DNA of 64,000 nucleotides, taken from NCBI RefSeq assembly GCF_001984575.1, contig NZ_LZNS01000001.1, positions 1,290,717 through 1,354,716 on the forward strand, read 5' to 3'. The DNA is from Streptomyces sp. MP131-18 (GTDB taxonomy: Bacteria > Actinomycetota > Actinomycetes > Streptomycetales > Streptomycetaceae). The position numbers were made by a program, and so were the translations under genes. The notes under the pieces were generated by a model. That model saw only the letters and a program-made list of their open reading frames with translations. It was not told the origin of the DNA and did no database searches. Shown here piece by piece: positions 7,181 through 14,897 of the stretch. How positions within the stretch are numbered: the stretch's first letter is position 1; each line of letters starts with the position of its first letter.

Positions 7181-8827
7181 GTGACCCAGAGCACGACCGC
7201 AGACTGGTGGCGCGAATCGGTCGTCTACCAGATCTACGTCCCCAGCTTCGCCGACGCCGACGGCGACGGCATCGGCGACCTGCGGGGCATCGCCGACCGC
7301 CTCGACCACCTGGCGGACCTGGGGGTGGACGCCGTGTGGCTCACCCCGTTCTACCCCTCGCCGTGGGCCGACGCGGGGTACGACGTCGCCGACCCCCGGG
7401 ACGTCGACCCGCGGCACGGAACGCTCCGCGACTTCGAGGACCTGCTCGCACGGGCCCACGGCCTCGGGCTGAAGGTCATCATCGACATCGTCCCCAACCA
7501 CTTCTCCGACCGGCACCCCTGGTTCGCCGAGGCGCTGGCCGCGGGGCCGGGCTCCGACGCCCGCGCCCGGTTCGTCTTCCGCGACGGGCGCGGCCCCGAC
7601 GGCAGCCTGCCGCCCGCGGACTGGCAGTCGAAGTTCGGCGGCAGCGCGTGGACCCGCGTGCCCGACGGGCAGTGGTACATGCACATCTTCGCCGCCGAAC
7701 AGCCCGATCTGAACTGGGACCACCCGGAGGTCGCCGCGGACTTCGAGAAGACCCTGCGGTTCTGGCTCGACCTGGGCGTGGACGGCTTCCGCGTCGATGT
7801 GGCGCACGGGCTCTGCAAAGACCTGACGCCGCCGCTGCGCGACACCTCAGGCCGCGACACCGCCCCGCTGAACGCCCCGCCGGAGGGCGAGGACCACCCG
7901 TTCTGGGACCGGAACGAGGTGCACGAGATCTACCGCGCCTGGCGGAAGGTCATCGACGGATACGAGCCGCAGCGGATCGCCGTGGCGGAGGCCGGGGTGA
8001 GCGCCCACCGGCTGCCGCTGTACACGCGGCCCGACGAGCTGCACCAGGCGTTCAACTTCTTCTACCTGCGCTGCCCCTGGGGCGGCCCCGCCTTCCGCGA
8101 GGTCATCGACACCTCGCTGGCCGCCGCGCGTTCGGTCGGGGCCCTGCCGACGTGGGTGCTGTCCAACCACGACGTGGTCCGGCACGTCAGCCGCTACGCG
8201 CTGCCGCCCGGCACGGACTACGCCGCCTGGCTCGCCACCGGCGGGCGCTCCCCGGCCCCAGAGCCGGCCACCGGGGAGCGCCGGGCCCGGGCCGCGGCGC
8301 TGCTGACGCTGGCGCTGCCCGGCACCAGCTACCTGTACCAGGGCGAGGAGCTCGGCTTGCCGGAGGTCGCCGACCTGCCCCCCGGCGCGCTGCGCGACCC
8401 CATGTGGGAAAGGACCGGGCACGCGGTCAAGGGCCGGGACGGGAGCCGCGTCCCCCTGCCGTGGACGCGGTCGGGGCCGACGTTCGGCTTCGGCGCGGGC
8501 GGGACCGGCTGGCTGCCGCAGCCCGCGGGCTGGGGGGAGCGGTCGGTGGAGGCGCAGCGGGGGCGGCCCGGCTCCTTCCTTGAGCTGTACCGCACGGCGC
8601 TGCGGCTGCGCCGCACGCGGCGCGGCGCGGCCTCGTTCGACTGGCTGCCGACGCGGGAGGGGGAGCTGGCGTTCCGCCGCGACGGCCTGGTGTGCCGGGT
8701 GAACTTCTCGCCCGCGCCGCTGCCGCTGCCGGCCGGCGAACGGCTCCTGCTCGCCAGCGGGCCGCTCGACGACGGCGCCCTGCCCGAGGACACCGCCGTC
8801 TGGCTGACTCCCGAGGCGGCCGGGTAG
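7181..8827 (+). CDS. Glycoside hydrolase family 13 alpha-glucosidase
   Basis: A 548-residue cytoplasmic enzyme that releases glucose from malto-oligosaccharides or related alpha-glucosides. All GH13 signatures are intact: DIVPNH (about residue 103), nucleophile Asp in GFRVDVAHG (about 205), acid/base Glu in VAEAGV (about 269) and SNHD (about 330). The barrel is followed by the usual all-beta C domain (LAFRRDGLVCRVNFS). No signal peptide is present. The GTG start at 7181 has GAGGAAG six bases upstream. It sits alone with its own hairpin terminator. It is a useful contrast to the dead GH13 module encoded at 19638-21941. Confidence 0.95.
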   Translation: MTQSTTADWWRESVVYQIYVPSFADADGDGIGDLRGIADRLDHLADLGVDAVWLTPFYPSPWADAGYDVADPRDVDPRHGTLRDFEDLLARAHGLGLKVIIDIVPNHFSDRHPWFAEALAAGPGSDARARFVFRDGRGPDGSLPPADWQSKFGGSAWTRVPDGQWYMHIFAAEQPDLNWDHPEVAADFEKTLRFWLDLGVDGFRVDVAHGLCKDLTPPLRDTSGRDTAPLNAPPEGEDHPFWDRNEVHEIYRAWRKVIDGYEPQRIAVAEAGVSAHRLPLYTRPDELHQAFNFFYLRCPWGGPAFREVIDTSLAAARSVGALPTWVLSNHDVVRHVSRYALPPGTDYAAWLATGGRSPAPEPATGERRARAAALLTLALPGTSYLYQGEELGLPEVADLPPGALRDPMWERTGHAVKGRDGSRVPLPWTRSGPTFGFGAGGTGWLPQPAGWGERSVEAQRGRPGSFLELYRTALRLRRTRRGAASFDWLPTREGELAFRRDGLVCRVNFSPAPLPLPAGERLLLASGPLDDGALPEDTAVWLTPEAAG

Positions 8828-8831
8828 CCGC

Positions 8832-8876
8832 GCCGCGGGGCGGGCGCCCGGTACCCGCCCGGTACCGCCCCGCGGC
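8832..8876 (+). terminator. Hairpin after the alpha-glucosidase gene
   Basis: Perfect 12-bp arms (8832-8843 and 8865-8876) separated by 21 nt that can fold further around GGTACC repeats. It starts 5 nt after the stop codon. Confidence 0.7.
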
Positions 8877-8961
8877 TGCCGCCCGTCCGGATGCGATCAG
8901 CGGGCGGCGGCCCGACCATGGGAGGCGCAGGACGAGCCACCCGTACGGACAGGTCGATGCC

Positions 8962-9714
8962 ATGAGTGACGTGATCGAGGACGCCGGCAGCGGCACCGGG
9001 GCCGTCCGGCGGGCGCTCGCCACCACCGGCGCCCACCTGATGCCGCCCGCGGCGGTGTCCGCGGCTCTCGGCGCGGGGCCCGCGGACTGGGACCGTTTCG
9101 CCGCCCACTGGGAGGAACTGGGGCGGGACCGGTACGCCGCCGAGGGCGGCACCTGCCGGCTGCGCCGCTACGGCGACTTCACCCTGACCGGCGACGGCGA
9201 GCTGTCGGCGGAGCCGCATGTGGCGTTCGTGCAGCCGAAGGACACCAACCCCCTGTTCGTCGAACGGGACCGGCACTTCGAGCCGCTGACCGACGCCTTC
9301 GTGGCCGACCCGCTGCTGCGTTCCCTGCTGGCGCTGCTGTCCGACGTGGCCGCCGGACTCGCCGACACGGCGGAGTGGCGGGTGAAGGTCCACCCGTTCC
9401 GCGTCGTCGCCGCGGCCGGCAGCGAGGGGCGGCCGACGCCGGAGGGCCGGCACCAGGACGGGGTCACGCTGGTGTCCTCGCTGCTCATCGGCCGGGAGAA
9501 CGCGACCGGCGGCCGAAGCGCGGTGTTCGACGAGGACGGCGGGGAGCTGCTGACCACGACGCTCGCCGAACGGGGGGCCCTGCTGCTCGGGGACGACCGG
9601 CGCACCTGGCACGCCGTGTCCCCGATCCGCCCGGCCGATGCCACCGCGTCCGCGCGGCGCGACGTTCTGGTGGTGACCCTCACGGCGACCGGGCAGGCCC
9701 CGCCGGCCGGCTGA
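8962..9714 (+). CDS. 2OG-Fe(II) dioxygenase family protein
   Basis: A 250-residue protein of the 2OG-Fe dioxygenase family that includes amino-acid hydroxylases such as L-isoleucine dioxygenase. The iron ligands are visible as HQD in GRHQDGVTLV (about residue 164) and the distal His in TWHAVSPIRP, followed by the basic residue that binds 2-oxoglutarate (ARRDVLVVTL). It probably hydroxylates a free amino acid; the substrate is not predictable. The ATG at 8962 is the natural start, because upstream codons lack family similarity. It converges with a P450 gene, with 18 bp between stops. Confidence 0.85.
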   Translation: MSDVIEDAGSGTGAVRRALATTGAHLMPPAAVSAALGAGPADWDRFAAHWEELGRDRYAAEGGTCRLRRYGDFTLTGDGELSAEPHVAFVQPKDTNPLFVERDRHFEPLTDAFVADPLLRSLLALLSDVAAGLADTAEWRVKVHPFRVVAAAGSEGRPTPEGRHQDGVTLVSSLLIGRENATGGRSAVFDEDGGELLTTTLAERGALLLGDDRRTWHAVSPIRPADATASARRDVLVVTLTATGQAPPAG

Positions 9715-9732
9715 GCGCGCCGCCGCGCGCGG

Positions 9733-11070
9733 TCAGCGGCGCGAGCGCAGCCGCAGGCGCAGGTCCTGCGGGCTCAGCACGCCTCTGATCACCGGCTGGA
9801 CCTCGGCGCCCGGCAGCGGCTGAGTCGTCCAGCGGGAGGTGATGGCCGCCAGGGCCAGGACGACGTGGGTGAACGCGAACCGTTCGGCGATGCACTTGCG
9901 GGCGCCGCCGCCGAAGGGGATGTAGGCGGACCGCCCGGGGGGCGAGTCCTGCCACCGGTCCGGGTCGAAGCGCTCGGGGTCCGCGTACAGTTCCGGCCTG
10001 CGGTGGATGATGTAGGGGCTCCAGGCCACGGTCGTGCCCTCGGGCAGCCCGACGCCGCCGAGGACGGTGTCCGCGGTGACGCGGCGGGTGGTCAGCCAGC
10101 CGGGGGGATACAGGCGCAGCGTTTCGTTGACCACGCGGCTGGTCAGGTCCAGGTGCGGCACGTGCGCCGCGGAGACCGGCCCGCCCGCGAGCACGGCGTC
10201 GGCCTCGGCCCGCAGGCGCTCGGCGATCCCGGGGTGGCGCGTGAGCAGGTGCAGGGCCCACGCGAGGGTGCTGGCGGTGGTGTCGGTGCCGGCGGAGAGG
10301 AACGTCACGACCTGCTCGGCCAGTTCCGCGTCGGACAGGGCGTGGCCCTCCGCCGCGCTGTCCGGGTCCTGCGCGCCCAGCAGGGAGGCCAGCAGGTCGC
10401 CGTGGTCGGCGTCCTCGGCACGGCGGTCGGCGATGATGCCGCGGACGGTGCTCCGCAGGTGGCGGCGCGCCCGCGCGTAGCGCCGGTTGCCCGGGGTCGG
10501 CAGCCGGGTCAGGGCGGCCGGGGTCAGCATGCGCCGGAAGACCGCGGCGGTGAGGAGGCGGAAGTCGTCCGCGATGGACGCGGCCGTCGGCGGCCCGAGC
10601 CGCGTGGAGAACATCGTCTCGACCGCGATGCGCAGCACCACGGACGTGATCTCGTGCACCACCTCGATCTCCTCGCCGTCCCGCCAGGTCTCGACCTCGG
10701 CGTCCCACCGGGCGGCCATGGCCTCCGCGTGGCCGGGACTCCGGTCGCGGTGGAAGGCCGTCTGGCACAGCCGGCGCTGGCGCCGGTGCGCGCTGTGCGG
10801 GCAGGTGGCGAGACCGTCGCCCGTCACCTCGCGGGCCCGGTGGATGAACGGCCCGCCCTTGTCGAACGTGCGGTCGTCGACGAGCACCTGGCGGGTCAGC
10901 TCGGGGTCGCACACCACCACGACGGCGAGCGGCCCCAGGCGCATCCGCACGAGGTCGCCCAGGGCGGGCAGGGAGGAGACGAAGCCCAGCGGGTCCCTGA
11001 ACAGCCGCAGGGAATGGCCGAGGAACGGAATCGGCCTGCCCGCCTGCGGAATCGTCACTTCGGCGCTCAT
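9733..11070 (-). CDS. Cytochrome P450
   Basis: A 445-residue P450 with the I-helix oxygen-activation motif AGTDTTAST, the K-helix ETLR (ExxR), PERFDPDRW, and the heme loop FGGGARKCIAERFA with the thiolate Cys. The length and the PFLGH / FGGGARKCI style resemble terpene-oxidising P450s such as pentalenene oxygenase more than typical macrolide P450s. No terpene synthase, ferredoxin or reductase is adjacent, so electron partners must come from elsewhere. The ATG start at 11070 has only a weak GAAAG binding site. The 292 bp to the divergent permease hold only GC-rich hairpin-prone sequence (arms 11125-11132 / 11139-11146). Confidence 0.95.
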   Translation of the reverse strand: MSAEVTIPQAGRPIPFLGHSLRLFRDPLGFVSSLPALGDLVRMRLGPLAVVVVCDPELTRQVLVDDRTFDKGGPFIHRAREVTGDGLATCPHSAHRRQRRLCQTAFHRDRSPGHAEAMAARWDAEVETWRDGEEIEVVHEITSVVLRIAVETMFSTRLGPPTAASIADDFRLLTAAVFRRMLTPAALTRLPTPGNRRYARARRHLRSTVRGIIADRRAEDADHGDLLASLLGAQDPDSAAEGHALSDAELAEQVVTFLSAGTDTTASTLAWALHLLTRHPGIAERLRAEADAVLAGGPVSAAHVPHLDLTSRVVNETLRLYPPGWLTTRRVTADTVLGGVGLPEGTTVAWSPYIIHRRPELYADPERFDPDRWQDSPPGRSAYIPFGGGARKCIAERFAFTHVVLALAAITSRWTTQPLPGAEVQPVIRGVLSPQDLRLRLRSRR

Positions 11071-11362
11071 GTGCTCAACTTTCTTTCTTCGAACTGCGGT
11101 GGCCGTGTGCCGGGGTGAACGAACCGCCCCGGACCCGGCCGGGGCGTGCCATCACCCGCCCCGGGGGGCACCAGGTGCACCCTGTCCCCCCGCCGCCCCG
11201 GCCAATCAGCCCGCGCCCGGCCTGCGCGAAGCACGCGCGGGAGCGCGCAAAAAGAGGAGCGCGCCGTACCCAGGTACCGGGCGGTCGGCCGAACATTTCC
11301 GCGGGCCGGTGTTCCCCGCCCCGTGCGGGCTAGGGCGGTGCCGAACGGGCAGACAGAGCGCC

Positions 11363-12766
11363 GTGACCTCTCCGGATAGGCCCGCCGGCCGGGAAACGCC
11401 GCCGCTGAAAAAGGCGCTGACCACACCGCTGCTCTTTCTGTTCATTCTTGGCGATGTGCTGGGCGCCGGAGTGTACGTGCTGGTGGGGGAGGTGGCCGCG
11501 GAGTCGGGCGGTGCCGTGTGGGTGCCGATGCTGGTGGCCCTGGCGCTCGCGCTGCTGACGGCCGCCTCCTATGCCGAACTCGCCACGAAATACCCGTCGG
11601 CCGGCGGCGCCGCGCATTACACCGGCCGCGCGTTCGGCCCCTTCGCGGGTTTCTTCACCGGTTTCTGCATGCTTTCCGCGGGCCTGGTCGCCGTTGCCGG
11701 GCTGGCCCGCGCCTTCGGCGGGGACTATCTGGCGGCCTTCGTGACCCTGCCCGCCACCGGCGTGGCCGTGGTGTTCCTGGGCGCGCTGGCGCTGCTGAAC
11801 CTGCGGGGCATCTCCGAGTCCGTGCGCGCCAACGCCGTGGCCACCGTGGTCGAGGCGGGCGGCCTGCTGCTGATCGTCGGCCTCGGGGCGTGGATCGCGC
11901 TGCGCGGCGACGGGCACTACGCGGATCTGACGCGCCTGGGCACGGAGGGGAACGGGGCGGCGGCGGCCGTGCTCGGCGGCGCGGTGGTCGCCTACTACTC
12001 GTTCGTGGGCTTCGAGGGCTCGGCCAACCTCGCCGAGGAGACGCACGATCCGCGGCGTTCCTATCCGCGGGCGCTGTTCGCCGCGCTGGGCACGGCGGGC
12101 GTGATGTACGTGCTCGTGGGCCTCGCGGCCGGGATCGCCCTGCCCACGGCCGAACTGGCCGGGTCGAGCGGCCCGCTGCTCGAAGTCGTCGACGCGGCGG
12201 GCGGCGTCCCGCACCGGCTGTTCAGCGCGATCGCCCTGGTGGCCGTGGCCAACGGGGCGCTGCTGACCGGCATCATGGCCTCGCGGCTGGCCTACGGCAT
12301 GGCCCGCGACGGGCTGCTGCCCGCGGGCCTCGCCCGGGTGCTGCCGCGCCGGCGCACGCCGTGGGCGGCCATCGCGGTCACCACCGTCCTGTCGATGCTG
12401 CTCGCGCTCACGGGCGATGTCACGACCCTGAGTTCCACGCTGGTCCTGCTGCTGCTCGTCGTCTTCACGGGCGTCAACTCCGCGGTGCTCGCGCTGCGCA
12501 AGGACCGGGTCACCGCGGATCACTTCCGGGTGCCGCGCGTGGTGCCCGCGCTCGGCGTGGTCTCGTGCGTGGTCCTGGCCACCCAGGTCGAGGCCGACGT
12601 GTGGCTGCGCGGACTGCTGGTGATCGGCGCCGGAGCGCTCCTCGGCGGCCTCGCGGCACGCCGCCGCGGAGCGCTCCGGGGCACCGGGAAGGCGGGGCAC
12701 GCCGGCGGGAAGGTACCGGGCCCGCGGGACGACGAACCGAACGCGCGACGAGGTACCCCGTCATGA
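11363..12766 (+). CDS. APC superfamily amino acid permease
   Basis: A 467-residue integral membrane transporter with about 12 hydrophobic helices. It starts LLFLFILGDVLGAGVYVLVG, the APC helix 1 with its unwound GxG, and has the helix 6 segment AYYSFVGFEGSANLAEE. It should import or exchange amino acids or polyamines; the substrate is unclear. The start is GTG at 11363, because the conserved helix 1 follows within 25 residues. The binding site is weak. It converges with nothing and is followed after 87 nt by the holin-like operon. Confidence 0.9.
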   Translation: MTSPDRPAGRETPPLKKALTTPLLFLFILGDVLGAGVYVLVGEVAAESGGAVWVPMLVALALALLTAASYAELATKYPSAGGAAHYTGRAFGPFAGFFTGFCMLSAGLVAVAGLARAFGGDYLAAFVTLPATGVAVVFLGALALLNLRGISESVRANAVATVVEAGGLLLIVGLGAWIALRGDGHYADLTRLGTEGNGAAAAVLGGAVVAYYSFVGFEGSANLAEETHDPRRSYPRALFAALGTAGVMYVLVGLAAGIALPTAELAGSSGPLLEVVDAAGGVPHRLFSAIALVAVANGALLTGIMASRLAYGMARDGLLPAGLARVLPRRRTPWAAIAVTTVLSMLLALTGDVTTLSSTLVLLLLVVFTGVNSAVLALRKDRVTADHFRVPRVVPALGVVSCVVLATQVEADVWLRGLLVIGAGALLGGLAARRRGALRGTGKAGHAGGKVPGPRDDEPNARRGTPS

Positions 12767-12853
12767 CGGCACGCCGGTTCGCCCCGCATCGGCATGACCG
12801 CGGCGGCCATGGGTACGCGGAAGCGCCAGAGAAGGAACGTGGGTGAAAGGGAG

Positions 12854-13273
12854 ATGACCAAGACCGAGCAAGAACCGGCCCGGAGCCTCGACGAGGAGTC
12901 GACCGGGGCACTGATCTCCAGGACGTCCCGGCAGCTCTCGCAGCTGATGCGCGAGGAGATGCAACTCGCGCAGGCCGAAATGATCGCGAAGGGCAGGCGG
13001 TTCGGGAAGGGCGGCGGCCTGTACGGCGGTGCGGCCGTGGTGGCGGTCGTCGCGTTCCAGGCCCTGGCGGCCACCGCGATCGCCGCGCTGGCGCTGGCAC
13101 TTCCCGTGTGGGCCGCCGCGCTGATCGTCGCCGCCGCGCTCGCGGCGTGCGCCGCGGTGCTGGCCGCCCTGGGCAGGAGGCAGCTGCACGGGGCCGCGCC
13201 GCCCAGGCCGGAACAGGCAATCGACAGCGTGCAGGCCGACGTGGCCGAGATCAGGGAAAGGGCACACCGATGA
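12854..13273 (+). CDS. Phage-holin-3-6-like small membrane protein (DUF1469)
   Basis: A 139-residue protein with an acidic N-terminus (SLDEESTGALISRTSRQLSQLMREEMQLAQAE), a short amphipathic region and two transmembrane helices (about 57-79 and 83-108), then a charged tail. This is the actinobacterial putative holin superfamily that usually comes with DUF3618 and DUF4235 genes, as here. Despite the name it is a chromosomal membrane protein of unknown job. ATG at 12854 with AAAGGGAG before it; an ATG at 12794 would add 20 residues. Its stop overlaps the next ATG by 4 nt. Confidence 0.85.
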   Translation: MTKTEQEPARSLDEESTGALISRTSRQLSQLMREEMQLAQAEMIAKGRRFGKGGGLYGGAAVVAVVAFQALAATAIAALALALPVWAAALIVAAALAACAAVLAALGRRQLHGAAPPRPEQAIDSVQADVAEIRERAHR

Positions 13274-13590
13274 CGAGCAACGCCAAGGTCACCGAAGAAC
13301 TGCGGGCCCAGGTGGACGGGACCCGCGAACAGCTGGGCAGGACCGTGGCCGCACTGGCCTCGAAGGCCCACGTCAAGGACCGCGTCGCGGGCAAGGCGGC
13401 CACCCTGAAGGGGCAGGCCACCTCGCTCAGGGGGCAGGTGCAGGGCAAGGCGGTCGCACCGGCCCGCAGGCAGGCAGGCCGGGCCACTCATCTGGTCCGC
13501 AGCTCCCCCGTGCCGGTCGCCGCGGTGACGGTGGCCGTCGCGACCGCGGCGTTCCTCGTGATGCGGCGCCGCAGCCGGAGGAACCGGTGA
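13270..13590 (+). CDS. DUF3618 domain-containing protein
   Basis: A 106-residue protein starting with the DUF3618 signature VTEELRAQVDGTREQLGRTVAALASKAHVKDR. A basic alanine-rich middle and one C-terminal transmembrane helix (VPVAAVTVAVATAAFLVM) ending in an Arg-rich anchor follow. Function unknown; it probably associates with the holin-like partner in the membrane. ATGA overlaps with the gene before and GTGA with the gene after show one translationally coupled operon. Confidence 0.88.
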   Translation: MTSNAKVTEELRAQVDGTREQLGRTVAALASKAHVKDRVAGKAATLKGQATSLRGQVQGKAVAPARRQAGRATHLVRSSPVPVAAVTVAVATAAFLVMRRRSRRNR

Positions 13591-13853
13591 ACGCGACCAA
13601 GGCCGCCTACCGGCCCGTCGGGCTGATCAGCGGCACGCTCGGCGGGCTGGTGGCCGGGGCCGTCTTCAAGCAGGGGTGGAAGAGCCTGCGGCACGAGGAG
13701 CACACCTGGGGCGCCACCGACCGCGACCGTTCCTGGCCCGAGATCTGGCTGGCCGCCGCGGCCCAGGGCGCGGTCTTCGCCGTGGTCAAGGCCACCGTGG
13801 ACCGCGCCGGTGCCAAGGCGGTGCACCGGGCGACCGGCACCTGGCCCGGCTGA
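13587..13853 (+). CDS. DUF4235 domain-containing membrane protein
   Basis: An 88-residue protein with two hydrophobic stretches: GLISGTLGGLVAGAVF, and AAAQGAVFAVVKATVDRAGA. These flank a polar loop with ATDRDRSWPEIWLAAA, matching DUF4235. It is the last gene of the holin/DUF3618/DUF4235 operon (GTG start at 13587 inside the previous stop). Function unknown. Confidence 0.85.
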   Translation: MNATKAAYRPVGLISGTLGGLVAGAVFKQGWKSLRHEEHTWGATDRDRSWPEIWLAAAAQGAVFAVVKATVDRAGAKAVHRATGTWPG

Positions 13854-13873
13854 TGGCGGCAGGCGGGCGACCG

Positions 13874-13894
13874 CGGCGGGCGAGCGGCCCGCCG
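13874..13894. terminator. Hairpin between convergent genes
   Basis: CGGCGGGC - GAGCG - GCCCGCCG, perfect 8-bp arms and a 5-nt loop, between the DUF4235 stop and the convergent DUF4231/SLATT stop. It can serve both directions. Confidence 0.7.
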
Positions 13895-13914
13895 TCCGCC
13901 CGGCGCCGCGGCGC

Positions 13915-14805
13915 TCACTGCGCCGTCCACTTGGTGACCCACTCCTCGTTGACCCCCGCGATGGCCGCCTCGCAGCGCCGCACGAACGCGTCCTCGGCCT
14001 CCGGGCCGCGCGCCGCCGGCCCGGCGGACCACTCGTCGAGCAGGCGGCGCAGCGCATCGGCGGCCCGCACGAACACCACTTGCTGCGACTGGTACTTGGC
14101 CGCGAGGGAATGCGCCGAGAGGGTGGCCGCCACGGTCGCCGTGACGGCGACCCAGGCCGCCGCCTGCTCCGCGCCGAAGGCGCCCGCCAGCGCACCGAGT
14201 GCCGCGCCCGCGATGCCGAGCGTCAGCTCGGCCCGCCGCACCAGGACCAGCCTGCGCCGCATCAACTCGGCCCTGGGCCGGTGGTAGCCGTCGATCTGCC
14301 GCAGCAGCCGGTGCTCCAGATAGGAGCCGACATCGGTGACGGGCGGCGGAACGCGCGGCACCGGCCGCAGGCCCAGCGTCTCCGGCAGCAGTTCCGACGC
14401 CTCGGCCCGCAGCTCCTCGACCCGGCGGCGCAGCGCCTCCGTGGCGCCCGCGCCCCGGTAGGGCGAGACGCCCGCGAGGAACGTGTACCCCTCGTTCTTC
14501 ATCGCCTCGCTCACCGAGCGCAGCCGCGTCCACCGCTCGATCGCCGCGGGCCCGGCCCGCCCGGCCAGCAGCGGGGTGACACCGGCAGCCAGCGCGGCGC
14601 CGAAGGCCAGGGCGCCACCCAGGAGTTGGCTCCATCCCATGAGCTGCGCGGCGGCGGTGCCGAACACCGCGGCGGCGATCCCGAGGGCCAGCGCGCCGGA
14701 ACGCGCCCGGTCGATGCCCCGCTTGAGCCGGTCCGCCGCCTGTGACCACACGCTCTGCTCGTCCCACACGGCCTGCGCGGCCGTGTCGCCCCCAGGATTC
14801 GTCAC
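13915..14805 (-). CDS. DUF4231 / SLATT-type membrane protein
   Basis: A 296-residue protein with two similar halves. Each has a two-helix membrane hairpin (about 36-76, ALALGIAAAVFGTAAAQL then LLGGALAFGAALAAGV; and about 195-233, LGIAGAALGALAGAF then AWVAVTATVAATLSAHSLAAKY) flanked by charged helices. This is the DUF4231/SLATT arrangement; SLATT domains are predicted pore-forming effectors in nucleotide-dependent conflict systems. It is divergent from the NACHT operon with 92 bp between starts, so it is a plausible effector of that system. I chose GTG 14805; GTG 14862 would add 19 residues and has no binding site either. Confidence 0.75.
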   Translation of the reverse strand: MTNPGGDTAAQAVWDEQSVWSQAADRLKRGIDRARSGALALGIAAAVFGTAAAQLMGWSQLLGGALAFGAALAAGVTPLLAGRAGPAAIERWTRLRSVSEAMKNEGYTFLAGVSPYRGAGATEALRRRVEELRAEASELLPETLGLRPVPRVPPPVTDVGSYLEHRLLRQIDGYHRPRAELMRRRLVLVRRAELTLGIAGAALGALAGAFGAEQAAAWVAVTATVAATLSAHSLAAKYQSQQVVFVRAADALRRLLDEWSAGPAARGPEAEDAFVRRCEAAIAGVNEEWVTKWTAQ

Positions 14806-14849
14806 CCCCGGATTGTCGCGGACGCCGGTAGGGGGGCGCAAAGCGCCGA

Positions 14850-14855
14850 TAGAAT
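14850..14855 (+). promoter_or_regulatory. Candidate -10 box of the NACHT operon
   Basis: TAGAAT, 43 bp upstream of the NACHT gene start, in the short divergent region shared with the SLATT gene. I see no good -35 at the normal spacing, so an activator or an alternative sigma factor may be needed. Confidence 0.4.
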
Positions 14856-14897
14856 GCGTCACTTGGCGTTTCGCCGGCTCACAGGGAGGGGTGCGCC

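Noticed and set aside
10487..11362. A long upward extension of the APC permease frame across the P450 gene
   Set aside because: It lies antisense to a clear P450 and has no family similarity before the GTG at 11363; it is a codon-bias shadow typical of high-GC DNA.
12763..12846. Short ATG frame overlapping the permease stop (begins MTARRFAPHRHD)
   Set aside because: It is 27 codons, basic, with no family match and no binding site.
12854..13853. Prophage remnant suggested by the holin-like protein
   Set aside because: The holin-like, DUF3618 and DUF4235 set is a common chromosomal operon of actinobacteria; no other phage gene is nearby.
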